A stretch of DNA of 64,000 nucleotides from Lingula anatina (Eukaryota; Brachiopoda; Lingulata; Lingulida; Lingulidae): NCBI RefSeq assembly GCF_001039355.2, contig NW_019774480.1, positions 406,311 to 470,310 on the forward strand, written 5' to 3'. This document shows positions 38,001 through 50,977 of the stretch, in pieces. The notes below the pieces were generated by a model. That model saw only the letters and a list, made by a program, of their open reading frames with translations. It did not search any database and had not been told where the DNA came from. The stretch's first letter is position 1, and each line of letters opens with the position of its first letter. The position numbers and the translations under genes were made by a program.

Positions 38001-39348
38001 ACTTTTACAATTACACCACTGAAATGTTTTAATTATCTGTCCCTGAAACAATCATAATTTATAATTCTGATATACGCTTAGCATTTCAAACATTTCAAGA
38101 TATGCAGATATTTCAGATGTGTTGACATCGAAGCTAAAGACAGCAATGTCTGTGGATAAAATTTATCTGTAGTTATTTGTATTATAAAAAAGACAACAAT
38201 AAAAAAAATATCTATTTTATGTTCCAGGAAGCAGACTCCATAGACTATGGTACTTACTGCAGAATAGAACAGGTGGTTACGGGATACTGGCTTCACGCTG
38301 AACCTGGTAAGTGGCCTGTCGTACCGCTTCAAAGATATTCTTGTTCATATTTAAGAATTGTGGGGGGTCAACTGAGAATTAGTTATTATAATAACTTTCT
38401 TTTTTATTATATGATAATGATAATTTATTGAGCATTAAATGCCGTTATACATTTATGGGTTCTCTTAACTATTGTTTATAATAACTACAATATGGATTAA
38501 CAAAGAACACGTTTTGCATTAATTTCATAATCACAACAAACACATTATATGTGTAACTGGGCACATAAGAGGCTTAGACCCCATTTCCAGAGATTAGATC
38601 GATCTACTTTAGATCAACCTAACTCCCTGGGGGTTCACACTAAATAGCTGTCAGGCGAGCGGACACGAAAGTTAATTACCCCCTTACAGCTTGTAGTAGG
38701 CGGGACGGACATTATAGCCGGATTATCTGACAGTAATCTAGTGAGACTCCCTGCGGGGATAGATCGATCTAAAAGCTCTGGGAATACAGCCTTAATTTCT
38801 GTTGGTGATGTAAGCTTTCTGTATTCTAGATGAATATGTGAGACAAGACGACAGAGTGCATTCCCAAGGTGATGATACATCTATGGAGGGGTTGAAGTGG
38901 ACAATGGCCAGCCTGAGAAAGGTAGGATTTCATTTGGTTACTTGATTATTAAACTACAAGAAAGGGAGGCATATTTTTGCTGGGGCCTTTAGGTGAAACT
39001 TTTTAATCTTGTCACTGATCTTGATATTGCTGTTAGTGCCAGAGTATGACTGTTGACAGTTATTGAATTTGAGCTTAGATATAATTATTATTTCAAATAG
39101 AAGATTTTGCTTCTGAAAAAAAATTATAAAACAGTATATATTAAAATGAAAGAAAGTAGAGGTCTTACAGTGATTAACATGATTTACATTACATAATGCA
39201 TATGTTTTTAGGTGTCTGTAGAAAAAGAAATGCAGTACAATGATGCGTTCACCATACAAAAAGTGGCCCCAGACCTGGTGGAAAACTTCAACTGCATGGC
39301 GGGCATGGTGCCTTTTCTACAGAACTTGATCAAACAGGTCAGAATGCA

Positions 39349-39391
<43 letters not shown>

Positions 39392-42300
39392 ATGTGTGTG
39401 TGTGTATGTGTACAAGTATGTGCACACACTTGCGTGTGCATATTTTGCTTACATGCATGTTGGTGTGTGCATGTATGTGTGTTCATACATGCATACATGT
39501 TTATGTTTGTGTTGGTGGTGTTTGAATGGAGATGAGTATATTAGGCCAACTACAAACACTTAGACCCCATTTCCAGAGATTAGATCGATCTACTTTAGAT
39601 CGACCTAACTCCCTGGGGGTTCACGCTAAATTGCTGTCAGGCGAGCGGACACGAAAGTTAATTACCCCCTTACAGCTTGTAGTAGGCGGGATGGACATTT
39701 AAGCGGGATTATCTGACAGTAATCTAGTGAGACTCCCCCCGGGGATAGATCGATCTAAAAGCTCTGGCAATACACCCTTAATAGGCATTTATCCAATGCA
39801 TGAAAAACTTGTGTGTATATGGGTACATATATAGTGACTAGTTGAATGGGATTAGTATACTAGTACATGTATGTGTGGTTAAACAGTATATTTATGCAAA
39901 CATACGGACTATTTGCATGTTTATTTTTACAATTATTGCCTGAAAAGTTATGAAAACGTTATGACACATTTTTCTTCTTGTTACTTGCAGAAAAAAGCTG
40001 GTCAGAATTTAACAGCCAAACAAGCCCAAGACATCAAGGCTGTAAGTATGATAATATAGCACGCAAACCCTTGTAGACAATTTTTAAGGGGGTTGGACAG
40101 GGGGCTATTTTTAAGTGGACCTTTTCGCTGTAACAGCATACAATGTACATCACAACTTGATTCAGAGCAAGCCTTTTCCAAATTAAAGATATACCTGCCT
40201 GTCATTTATTTTATAAATTATCTATTTTAACTAATGTATTTTTCCCTATTTTTAATACACAGCACTGACATACATTAGAAAAACTGAGCCCTGTTAAATT
40301 TCATTGGTTTTTTGATGAGTTACTTGTTTGTTCTTTCCAGTCCTTGAAAGAGATGTCCAACTTCATGTTTCTGAACAGTGAACCCAGTAAGAAAAGGCAG
40401 AAACTGCTCAGAAATCTTCGGGTAAGGGTTTACTGCTTTTTATTCAATATTAAAATATCATGGCCAAATGTATTGTAAATAATTATAAAAATACAGAAAC
40501 TAAATGAGAAAAGATTTAATTTGCTAGACTTAAGAAGTTCTGCTGACACTGAATAGCATGTTGGGAAATAGACAAAAATATGAGATATCATTATGATCAT
40601 GTGATAAAATTAAATGTTAAAACTTTTTGAAATATTTTTTTCTCCAGATTGTAGAGCTGCTGGTCAAAGTGTTGCTGATACCATATGTAGGCAGTAATGA
40701 CAAAAGGTTAGGAGATTTCTCTTTTGTGTCTTTGTATGATATTGATCATCTAGTTTTGATAATCAAGATGTCTTCTGTGATAAGATATTTTTCTTGATAA
40801 TGACCTTGTAAAATAATTATCATTTCTGGCCAATAAATCCTGTCCTATTTAACTTTTTCATTTGATAATTGATATTATTATTTACAAGAGGACTTGTAAT
40901 TAGGGTAGAAAATATATGTAACCTCTATGAAGCTGTAAGTAAAGCGCCCTGAGTTTCAGAGTAAAAGACAATCCTCTTTTTTACCAGCATGCTCTCAGTG
41001 TTTCTGATAAGCTGCTATTAATGGAGATGTTGAGAGGAGGAGAGTCTCTGAAAACACTGTGAAACACAGGGTTAAGTTATCAGTGAAAATAAACAAGGTT
41101 TACACTTTTACATCACTAGGCAATAATTAACAAATTTTTTTGTTTCTATTGCAGATATCTTATAGACATTTTCATAGAAGCCTATGATGTAATGAGAGCT
41201 TACCTGGTTGGAGATAGTAGGAAGAATGAGCTGTACATTGCTAAGCACATTCCTTTCTTCCTGGACAGAATAGAACAGTCTCAGCACACAAGAGACTCCC
41301 ATGAAGTAAGTGTCTGTCTGTCTGTCTGTCTGTCTCTCTGTACAACCATTCTGCGACCCTTTCTCCTTTTTTCTCTCCTTCTTTCTCTCAGCTGTTTGTC
41401 TCTCAATTATGACGAAGGGCTTAATTATTCCCATTGAAATAATCATAGATGGATCTAACTTTGAAGGGACTCTTGCTGAATGCAATCAGTTTAACAGATT
41501 AACCCGCCTCTTATTGCCAACTCTCTCTTGTAATCACCAGCTTTTCTGTATTCTGGTCAATGATTGAAGCGATCATACATGATTTTTATAATACTTATAT
41601 CTTTTTTTATCTAAAATTTAGTTCATTTTGTACTGGCCTTTAACTCTTTAACATGTCCCTTTATTTTGTGTAGGAAATGGTCAGTTTACATGCTGCCTAC
41701 ATGGTCACTGAGCTGATTAGGGACAACAGGAAGATAGTGGACAGGATGACCACTGCCCACATTGACAAGTTTATGAATTTGTTGAGAACTAAGAAGGTAA
41801 GGTGATAATATATTTATGGCATCATTTCATTCGTTCTGTGTCTGCATATGAATGTTTGCCAGTTGATGATTTCATGATTTGAAACTTAAACAGGAGAAAG
41901 GCATGCTTGCATGTTTAACTAAGTAAGTCTTTTTATTGGACATGATGAGATTATTTAATATATTTATCTCTATTAGACTTTGAACAATTTTGTTGACGAT
42001 GGTTAATAATCATTGAATATTTCTGGCCAATATATCATTGTTGAAGTTTATTAAATCCAAATATTTGCTACCAATCCTTCTAAAGCAGTAGTGTTTCAGT
42101 AATGTGTCTGCTCTGATGCCATTCCAGTGAATTATTCCAATTATCTCATTCCAGAACTACCGTTACCTGGAGTTACTCAGTGTCCTCTGTGTTTGTAACA
42201 ATATTGCCATACCTAAGAACCAGACATATATCACAGATGTCTGGCTGAAGGACAACCAAAAGGTATGCAATATTACATTTCCTTTTTTTCCTCACTTTCA

Positions 42301-45300
42301 ATTATGCAACTGGCATATAGGCCTCAAATCAGGGAACAGACTATTTTGCATTAAGACCTATTTAAGAATGGAGAAGGAGGGGATTGTAGTGGGCTAATTT
42401 ATACCATTAGTTCTTTGTTTGAGTCCAGATTGAGTGATTTTACCTCTCCACTCCCTCCTCCCTCAACTCACCTTCAACTTTGTTCCATACTTCTATCACC
42501 TTGATTGCTGCACCTCAATCCTTATTAGTCTGTTGAGGGTCTATTTGTGCCTAAGTTACCTGTATAGTGCCCTATACCTTGTTTGCAATTCATTATGTAC
42601 AGGGACATACACATATGTGCTTAATTGCATAAAGAAGTGATGTGGCAAGTTTCAACGAAATGCAGCACATTCACTGATTTTGTTTAAATTTAGGCAGTAA
42701 GTATTGGAATACGTACATGCTGAGTATATGGATACTGATAAGGATTCTTGAGTATTCAAATTCTTTTTTTTTTTCTTTTTTTTTTTTTTGGAGTCCTGGG
42801 AATGCTTTCACAAAGCCTCTTAATACCAAAAGCTATCCTCTTAATGATAGAGTTGGTCAAATCCTAATATTAAGACACTGTAATGGCAATTGATACCAGA
42901 ATTTTTTTACCAGAAATTGGCCGTGTGAAATCAACCCCAGGAATGTGTCAGGCAAATTTGGCATTGGCTGCAGCAATAACTTGCAGATTAAGCTGCAAAT
43001 AAGAAATCAATTCCATGTCAAACATCTTTCTGCCTTCTTCATAATGCTTTTTCATCATGTTTGCTTGATATTAATAGAAGAAAATTAATGCTTTGCTGGC
43101 TTTTGATTAAAAGGAATACTTGAATACTAGGTTGTTGCCTATATTTTCAGCTCACGCTTTTCTTTTTTTTTTTTTTTGTTGCCTAGTAAAAACAAACAAA
43201 AAAAAATTGTTGTCAGTTTTTTCCAGTTATACAATGGAGCTTGACTCTATCCAAAAATATTCTGTACACTCTAGCATTATTCTTAATATTTTCATCAAAT
43301 CCTATAAAATGATTCTTATATGTAAAAAGATATCTTCTTTTACAATAATGATATTTTTTTCAGGGGAATATATAGTCAAAAAATCATCAAATCATATTCA
43401 TTGTTAATAGCTGATAAACAAAAGAAAGAAAAAATGCACATATCCTGTATACATTGTATCTTTTAGATTCATTAAGGCTAAGTGTGAATGTCTTTCATGC
43501 TTTAGACAATTTACTGGTATGTGAAAATGCCCCAGTTTGGCAGGAGATTTAAAGTAAATTTGATTTTTAAAACAGTGATCTTTGAAAGATATTTTTACCA
43601 ATTATTTTTACAAACTGTCCTACATGTTAAAAGAAATGTTATAATGCTCATCATTAAGCATAAGCACAAGAAGAAAAAGAAGCCATCTATTAATGGGTCA
43701 AAGCATGTGAGTAGGCTTCCATAGATGATTGTGATGGCTTGGACCCTTAGTTGACCTTAGCTTGTTGACCTTTTGATATGTTGACCTAAGTGATATACTG
43801 GTATTGGGGACTTAACTTTTAGAATATTGTTTAAGTATGCAGTTTGTAAGTTCACATTTCAAAAAACATTTGGTAGAAAGAATGTAATGGTTAGCAAATG
43901 TTTTGGTTACTATTAGACTGTCTTTCAAAGTGACAAAATTGGAATTTTTTAAGTGTTTTAAGTCGCTTTTAAATTTTAAACATTTCAATGGTCAAAATTA
44001 AAACAAATTCACGAATTTTGGAAATCAAGGGAAAAAGGCCAAAGAATGATATAGTTTTCTTTGTGAAAGTGCAAACTGCATACAATATTTATGAATTATT
44101 AAGTTATTATCAGCTTGCTTCTTTATGCTTTGCTTAGCTTAGGCTTTCGCTTTGTTTTCATTATATATAATACAATACACAGCTGGGACCAAAAAGACAT
44201 GTAAGTACGGCACGGCATAGTTTTGTTTTTATTTGCTGATGCACTTTATTTTAGAGAATATGTAATTTACATTTGATATTGTATGAATTTTATCATTTTT
44301 TTGGTGTTTTCTTAAAAATTGTCCTTGAATTGTATATTTTTTGCCATCGTGGATATGTTCAATGTATTGTTTACACTTTATATAACCACTTTTATGTGAT
44401 TTTACTTGCTAATATGCAATAATATGTACAAAACAAAGTGTGTATTGATGTACAAGCCACTGCATAAAACCCTATGTCTGTTATACAAAAACACTAGTTC
44501 AGTTGCTTGTGGACTGAACCATAATATCAAAAATATGACTGGTAGACCAAAAGTGACACATTTTATAATAATTTTGTCACATTTTAGGGATCTTCTCTGT
44601 CACACCTAACAAATTCAAACATTTCTCTCTGTCACACCCAATACACTAAGATCTCAAATCCTGTCAAATCTGCTTCAGTCACACCTAACACATTGACACA
44701 TTTCATCCTGGCACACCTAACACACTTTTACTTCTTATTCCTTTCCCCCAACACACTTTCACATCTTATTCTATCACACCTAACACAATTTCAAATCTGA
44801 TTTTGTCATGCCTAACACAACTTTCACATCTAGCACACTTCTACATCTGATGCTGTCACACCTACCACATTGTAAAACTTAGCCATTCACACCTATTACA
44901 ATCTTTTTCACGTCTTTTTTTTTTTTTTGTCAAGTTCTCTTTCCCAACATTTAAGCAAATACATATTTTTTTAACAAAAAAGACAAAACAGGGGTGATTT
45001 AGTTTGTTTGTACCTGTATGTTGTAACATTTTATACCACATACCTTACAGATTTTTGTGCTAACACCTATTCCCTCTGAGTCTGACATGTTGAAATTTCC
45101 CTCAGACCGTGTATTATTTGTTTCATTATAATGTTTATTCTGAAAAAGATTATATGAAAGATTAAACATTTGGGTTGGATATTTGTCCCAATTTTTAAGT
45201 CAGTAATCTGAGAATGAGCTGTATAAAATATTTAGGGAATACAGTAGTTGTATCTACCAATAAACTTTTAACATGAATATTATAACATATATACCTTTGT

Positions 45301-48300
45301 ACTGATATGTTGAAGAATCGTGATATTACTCACCTGAATAACATTATCATTGTGACTGTCAGTCCCATTTTTATTAACCTAGAAATTATAACACTCCTTT
45401 CATTACAAATTTTAAATTGCTTTGATGATAACAAGCCTTGTATTAAGACATGTTAATTATTGCTATATTTTCGTGTAATGTTGGATAAATTGAATTCATT
45501 TTTTGTCAATTAAATATCCTGTAAGAACTTGCACTTGATCTCTATTTACTGGCTTGCTCTGACTGCAGAACTGCACATATTTTACATCATATGCCGGTTT
45601 TTATTGCTAAGCTATTAATTCAAAACTGCTGTGTGTACCCATTCAAATATTTATAGCATTAAGATTTTAATATCCAACCAGAACTGTGTGTATGTGACCT
45701 AATTATTTTTTGGTGTCAATCCAGAATTGTGTGTACCTGACAGAAATGGGTGAGAACATTAAGCAGGAACCAGGGGTGGTGTACGTCAAAGTGGACCACA
45801 GGTCACAGTGGGTCAAGTTACTGGACTTTGCCAAAAAGGTAAGCTCATTTTTTTTTTAAGGTGCAGTCAATGTTAAGAAAATAATGATAAAATTGCCAGA
45901 AACAATGTTTGGTCATTGTGATGTAATTGTGAATTAAAACTATGATCTTAAATGACGTTTGAAAGAAAATGCCAATTTACTCATAATTTAATCTTATTTT
46001 TTATTCATTTTGATCCATATAATAATAATGATTGTTTGNGATAAAATTAAATGAAAAATATTGTTTCAAGTTTAATGAGCCATGTTTGATATTCTTACAG
46101 GTGGTGATCACAGACAACTCTGTGAGAGTCCTGCGAGACCTGCAGAGCAAGCTTCCCTTAATGCGCCGCCTGATCCACTCCAAGATGAACGACGCCCAGA
46201 TTCAGACCATGTGTTCTATCCTGGACCAGCTGAAAGAGTACTGCTGTCTGCCTGAAGATCCGGCTCAGCCCCATGGGATTAACCAGGATATTCTGTACAA
46301 TCAAGGTCTGTAGAATGACCATACTGTCACACCCAACGCATTTCACACTGTCACACCAAACACATTTCACACTGTCACACCTTACACATTTCATACTGTC
46401 ACACCCAACACACTTTTAATATACCTTTAGTTGCGTCATTTCGTGCCACTTGGAGTAAATTGGAATAATTACCTTACAGATAAACAAACAGCTGTAGGTA
46501 AATAAATAATGTTTGATAATTTTGTTCATAGCTTGTAAGATTTTTATCTTGTTCTTTACAGCCATTCTAGAGGACATGTTCGACATCTTGGCCAAAGAAT
46601 TTGACGTCAGTCTTGTGGTATGTACAGAAAAAATGGTCTAAAATTTTCTAATAAAGTCTTTCCTACAAAATATTTGTGTTCTACATCCATAACATAATTC
46701 TCGACATATACGATGTTCATTACATATTAAGATTCCAATCATGGCTGGCAGTGTACTAGTACAATGAATCAGAATATAACTTTTCTGAAGGTATTGCTAG
46801 AGTTTTAGATCTTTAAGTAAATCTTGTATTTCTCCCTACATATAACCAAGTATAACTACCTTTTGGCATTTTTAGAAAAATCTTTATGATAGTGTTTCAT
46901 GCTAACATCTCTAGTGTAGCAAAATCATTGGATCTCTCTCCTATCTAAAGTAGATAAGGACTTTCTGGAAAAAAAGTATTCTTTTAAGGGCTGCCAGGTA
47001 TAATTGGTTAGGCATAAAAAGGAAAAAAAGATCCTGAGAATTCTGTAGTGTACAGCATAGCATTTGGGTACTGGATGTTCTTTTTTTTGTTAAAAGTGTA
47101 CATGTTTTTGTGTGTAAGCATAAATTGTCTTTTTTATGTTGTCTGTAAAGTGCTTTATCTTTTACAGTCCAATTTAGCAGGCGGGGTAGGTACCTAGATT
47201 ACTTTTGGTGTAGGGAATTTCTTTGACAGATATGTTGCATTTACATGACATCCATGCTTGGTCTATCACTTGATTGTGGTAGTTTTGAAATTATTTCATA
47301 ATTTTTATCATGGACAACTGTAAATTTTATCTAATAAATGATTTTCAGTGTTAAACTGCGACATAAAAATTGCAAATTGCATTCCCAACTCAATTTTAAA
47401 TATCTTATTATTAGTCAACTTTTCCAAAGCTGTATAAATCCAAATTAAAAGACTGGTATGATCAATTTGATGACAGGCTATACTATGAAATAAACATTGT
47501 AAATGTGACATAAAGGTGCTGCACAAAATAACTGGTACAAAGGTTTTTGGACATATGTTATATGGTGTATTACAAACTAAAATGCTGTACCATAATTTTA
47601 TGCAAAACTGTTTAGTAACTGTAGTCTACCCATCGTCAATCATTCCAGTGCATGCATGGTTAATAACCTATATTCCAAATTTATTGCACAAAAAATATAT
47701 ATTAAGAAATTATTGCACAACAACTTTAAACCTGATTTCTGATAATAGTTGCAATTGGGAAAGCCTGAGTTTCATAGGACACTGAGAACTCACCTCTCTA
47801 TTTTTCTACTTGGGCAGCATGTTTCTGACATTTGTTGTCTTCACTAACAGGGACGGATCCAGAGATATTTTCTGTCAGTCTTCCAAATTGTCTTTGTTGG
47901 TCTATCCTCCATTACTGACAGTCTTCTGACAGAAAAAAATTAGATGCCATCAGTGTAAACTTGTAAAATTCTGACCATCTTCTGGAAGATTCAAAAGACG
48001 GCCTCAAGGCTGCACAAAGACATGCTGTTGGTAGAGATATAATGTTTTCAGTGTACCGTAAAATTCAGCGTGATTTGGGGTAATTTCATCCTGCTGGCTT
48101 CCCACCATTGCAAGCTTAATATAGATATACATTTTGTGTTACCATGGATGATTTGCTATTAAATTTGTTTTATTATACCTTATTTTATAATTGTTTTTGT
48201 GTATATTTTCTTCTTGTTGTCAGTGTGGTACTTCTGTATTGTTCCTATAATGTTCTTTGAATTTATGTATGTTTTTGTTTCATTAAAGCTAAGAGATATT

Positions 48301-49915
48301 TTATGGGAGATGTGTTGAGTATTATAGTATTAAATGCATGCATAGATTAATATTTATCCTTTGATAGGTTAATTTCTAGTTCAGGTTTATCTTTAATATG
48401 TTCTTCATGACAGTTATTTTTTATTATCAATAATTTCATAATAATATAAGGAAAAAAGATAATTTGATAGTACTGGGCTGCAGTGTATCTCAGCAATGAT
48501 CCAAATTTGTGATATTTGCCACCAATCATCAGCAGGGTACTGGACATTAAGGCTTCGTTCACATGCAATGTCTATTTTCTAATTTCTATTTTCTATTTGC
48601 GCTATCTTATGATCACGGTCTGTGCCCTGAATATCCCGCCGCGTAATTACTGGCAGCGCGAGCCAGTTACTTATAGTAACTTATAGTAACTGGCTCGCGC
48701 TGCCAGTAATTACGCCGCGGGATATTCAGGCCACAGACCGTGATCATAAGACATACCGCAAATAGAATATAGAATTTAGAAAATAGACATTGCATGTGAA
48801 CGAAGCCTAAGTGTTGCTATGCACTTAAATTCCAGTACTAGATGTACATACATCTTTTTATCTTCTGTGATATCAGACATTTTATAGACATTTTAAGACC
48901 TACCTACAGATTGTGTTGCTTTCAGAATATTTTGTCAGAGGGATTATTTTCTTTCAGTTAGTGTTCAATCTTCACCTTTTGCCCTCTTTAATCAAAATGG
49001 TTGTTCAGGTGAAAAACATTTTTTTTTGCTTTAGAGTTTAAGTTCTGAAAATTTCACAAATTTACTGTTTCATGGTTCACTGAAACAGGATAAGATCTGT
49101 ATGTGAAGTGTATAAAACATATTACAAACTATCCAGTTTGTTACCATTTTACTTTTTTTTCTCCTTCAATATGGATTCAGCACCAAGACACAATTCCCAC
49201 CACCTCACCATATTTGTTCTTGTTAATTTTTTTCCTTGCTCGCACAGAAATCATTTGGTGGGATGAGATTGAAACTGAAGAAAATAGAATTCAAGGACCT
49301 CACCAAGATGGCACTGCATGTGTGTGGGGGAAAATATGTGATATGTTTTGTTGGGATATGCCTTGTGTATTTATGTTGTATTTGTGCATTGCATATGTCT
49401 GAAGTTTCTGCAAGGCTCTGTAGTCTTGTTTCCAGTCAGTTTGGATGAAACCCACATTGCTGGGCTGTGTGTTTATGACAACCTCACCATGGGAAACCAT
49501 CTTTAAGTTAACTTAACATGACTTACCTCATTTACGGTGGCAGGACTATATACACTGATATTGGTGTTTGGGAGATAAAGGGATTGGATATGTCGTCTGT
49601 GGTGAGCTAATCATTATTGATCAGTCTCCTTAGCTGGGTTGTAGATAAATAGACAGTTCTTAATTGACTGGAAACACGGCTTTTATCTTACTTTATTGTG
49701 TGGTACTGCAAAATATAAATTTTCAAATTTGTTTTGGCCAATTTCCCCTATTTTCTTTGGTTATTGTATTATATTTTTAGTTACTGTTATTGTGGTATTC
49801 AGTTGGACTGTTACAAATATTACTTCAGATGTGACTATGGTACATTCATATTTGATGTGTGTATATATATTTTATGATAAGTTTGCTTTGTTTATTTATT
49901 TATTTATTTCTTATT

Positions 49916-49966
<51 letters not shown>

Positions 49967-50927
49967 TTATTTTTTTTTTTTTGAGAATGCTGATGAAGAG
50001 TTTGCTATTCGTATTTGGTTTCATATTCCTGCTTCTCCTGCAGCTTTAAAACTTGAAAATCTCAAACAGAAAATCTGCTCAACTTTAAATTCCTTGAATT
50101 CAGTCTTTCATTGAGTTGCTTGGTATCCGTTCACACAGACAGATTTTAAAAACATATTCAATTTTCTAAGTCAAATCATGATGTCAAACCTGGCTTTCTG
50201 AATTCTTATACTCACCTGATGTGCAGATAGTCAATCTCTTTTTTTATCTCTTTTTTGCTCAGTGATTTTGCTTTCAAGAAGTTATTCCATTTCTGTAAAA
50301 TTATGATTTACTATAGATTTGAGAACTGTTATGATCAACAGTGACCATCCTTGAAAATGATACTATATTTAAATTAATTTTGTTTGTTTGGTGTTAAAGT
50401 TTTACTGTTGATCTATTTGTATTTTTATGGAATTTAAATTTAATTTAATAATTAATCTCTGCATATTTTGTATGGTATTACTAGGTATTATCTGTATGTA
50501 TTTGTATGGAATTTAAATAAGAAATTAATCACTGCATGTTTTGTATGGTACTGTATTACTAGGTATTATCTGTATGTATTTGTGTGGAACTTGAGTTAAC
50601 AATTAATCTCTGCATATTTTCTATGGTGTTACCAGGAGCAATACCGTGGCCTACAGCAGGTGTTCCAGAAGGCTCTAGGACTGCTGACTGTGATGGCGCG
50701 GGGTAACGCCAGCGTCCAGGAGAGGCTGTTCAACCGTCTGGACGTGTTGCTGAATGTGAAGGGGGCTGAACAGGAGCTGGGGGAGGCTTTGGCTGAGGTA
50801 GGGTATTGATGATGGTGATGATGATGATGATGATGATGATGGTGGTGACACAGACCATGATGCTGCTAAGATAATGGTTGAATGGATGCATGACAAAAAG
50901 ACATCTAGAAAGGGTGACCTCATGCAT

Positions 50928-50977
<50 letters not shown>

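Larger units (their letters stand above)
46618..50635 (+). other. IP3R-like intron 22 (4.0 kb), with two MITEs and an acceptor-region triplication
   Basis: It holds a hAT-like MITE (47848-48012), the palindromic MITE (48551-48807), a possible exon (49248), a TTTA array (49888-49985) and three tandem copies of the acceptor region (50415-50635). Confidence 0.6.

Noticed and set aside
39212-39535. 107-codon frame read as one protein
   Set aside because: The first 42 codons are a true IP3R-like exon; the rest is TG repeat past the donor at 39338.
40935-41075. Possible inverted-repeat element (CCCTGAGTTTCAG / CTGTGAAACACAGGG)
   Set aside because: Arms match only partly and no flanking duplication or second copy was found.
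44575-46420. CRISPR-like spaced repeats
   Set aside because: Units are degenerate 14-24 bp minisatellites with irregular spacing in introns of an animal gene; no cas genes.
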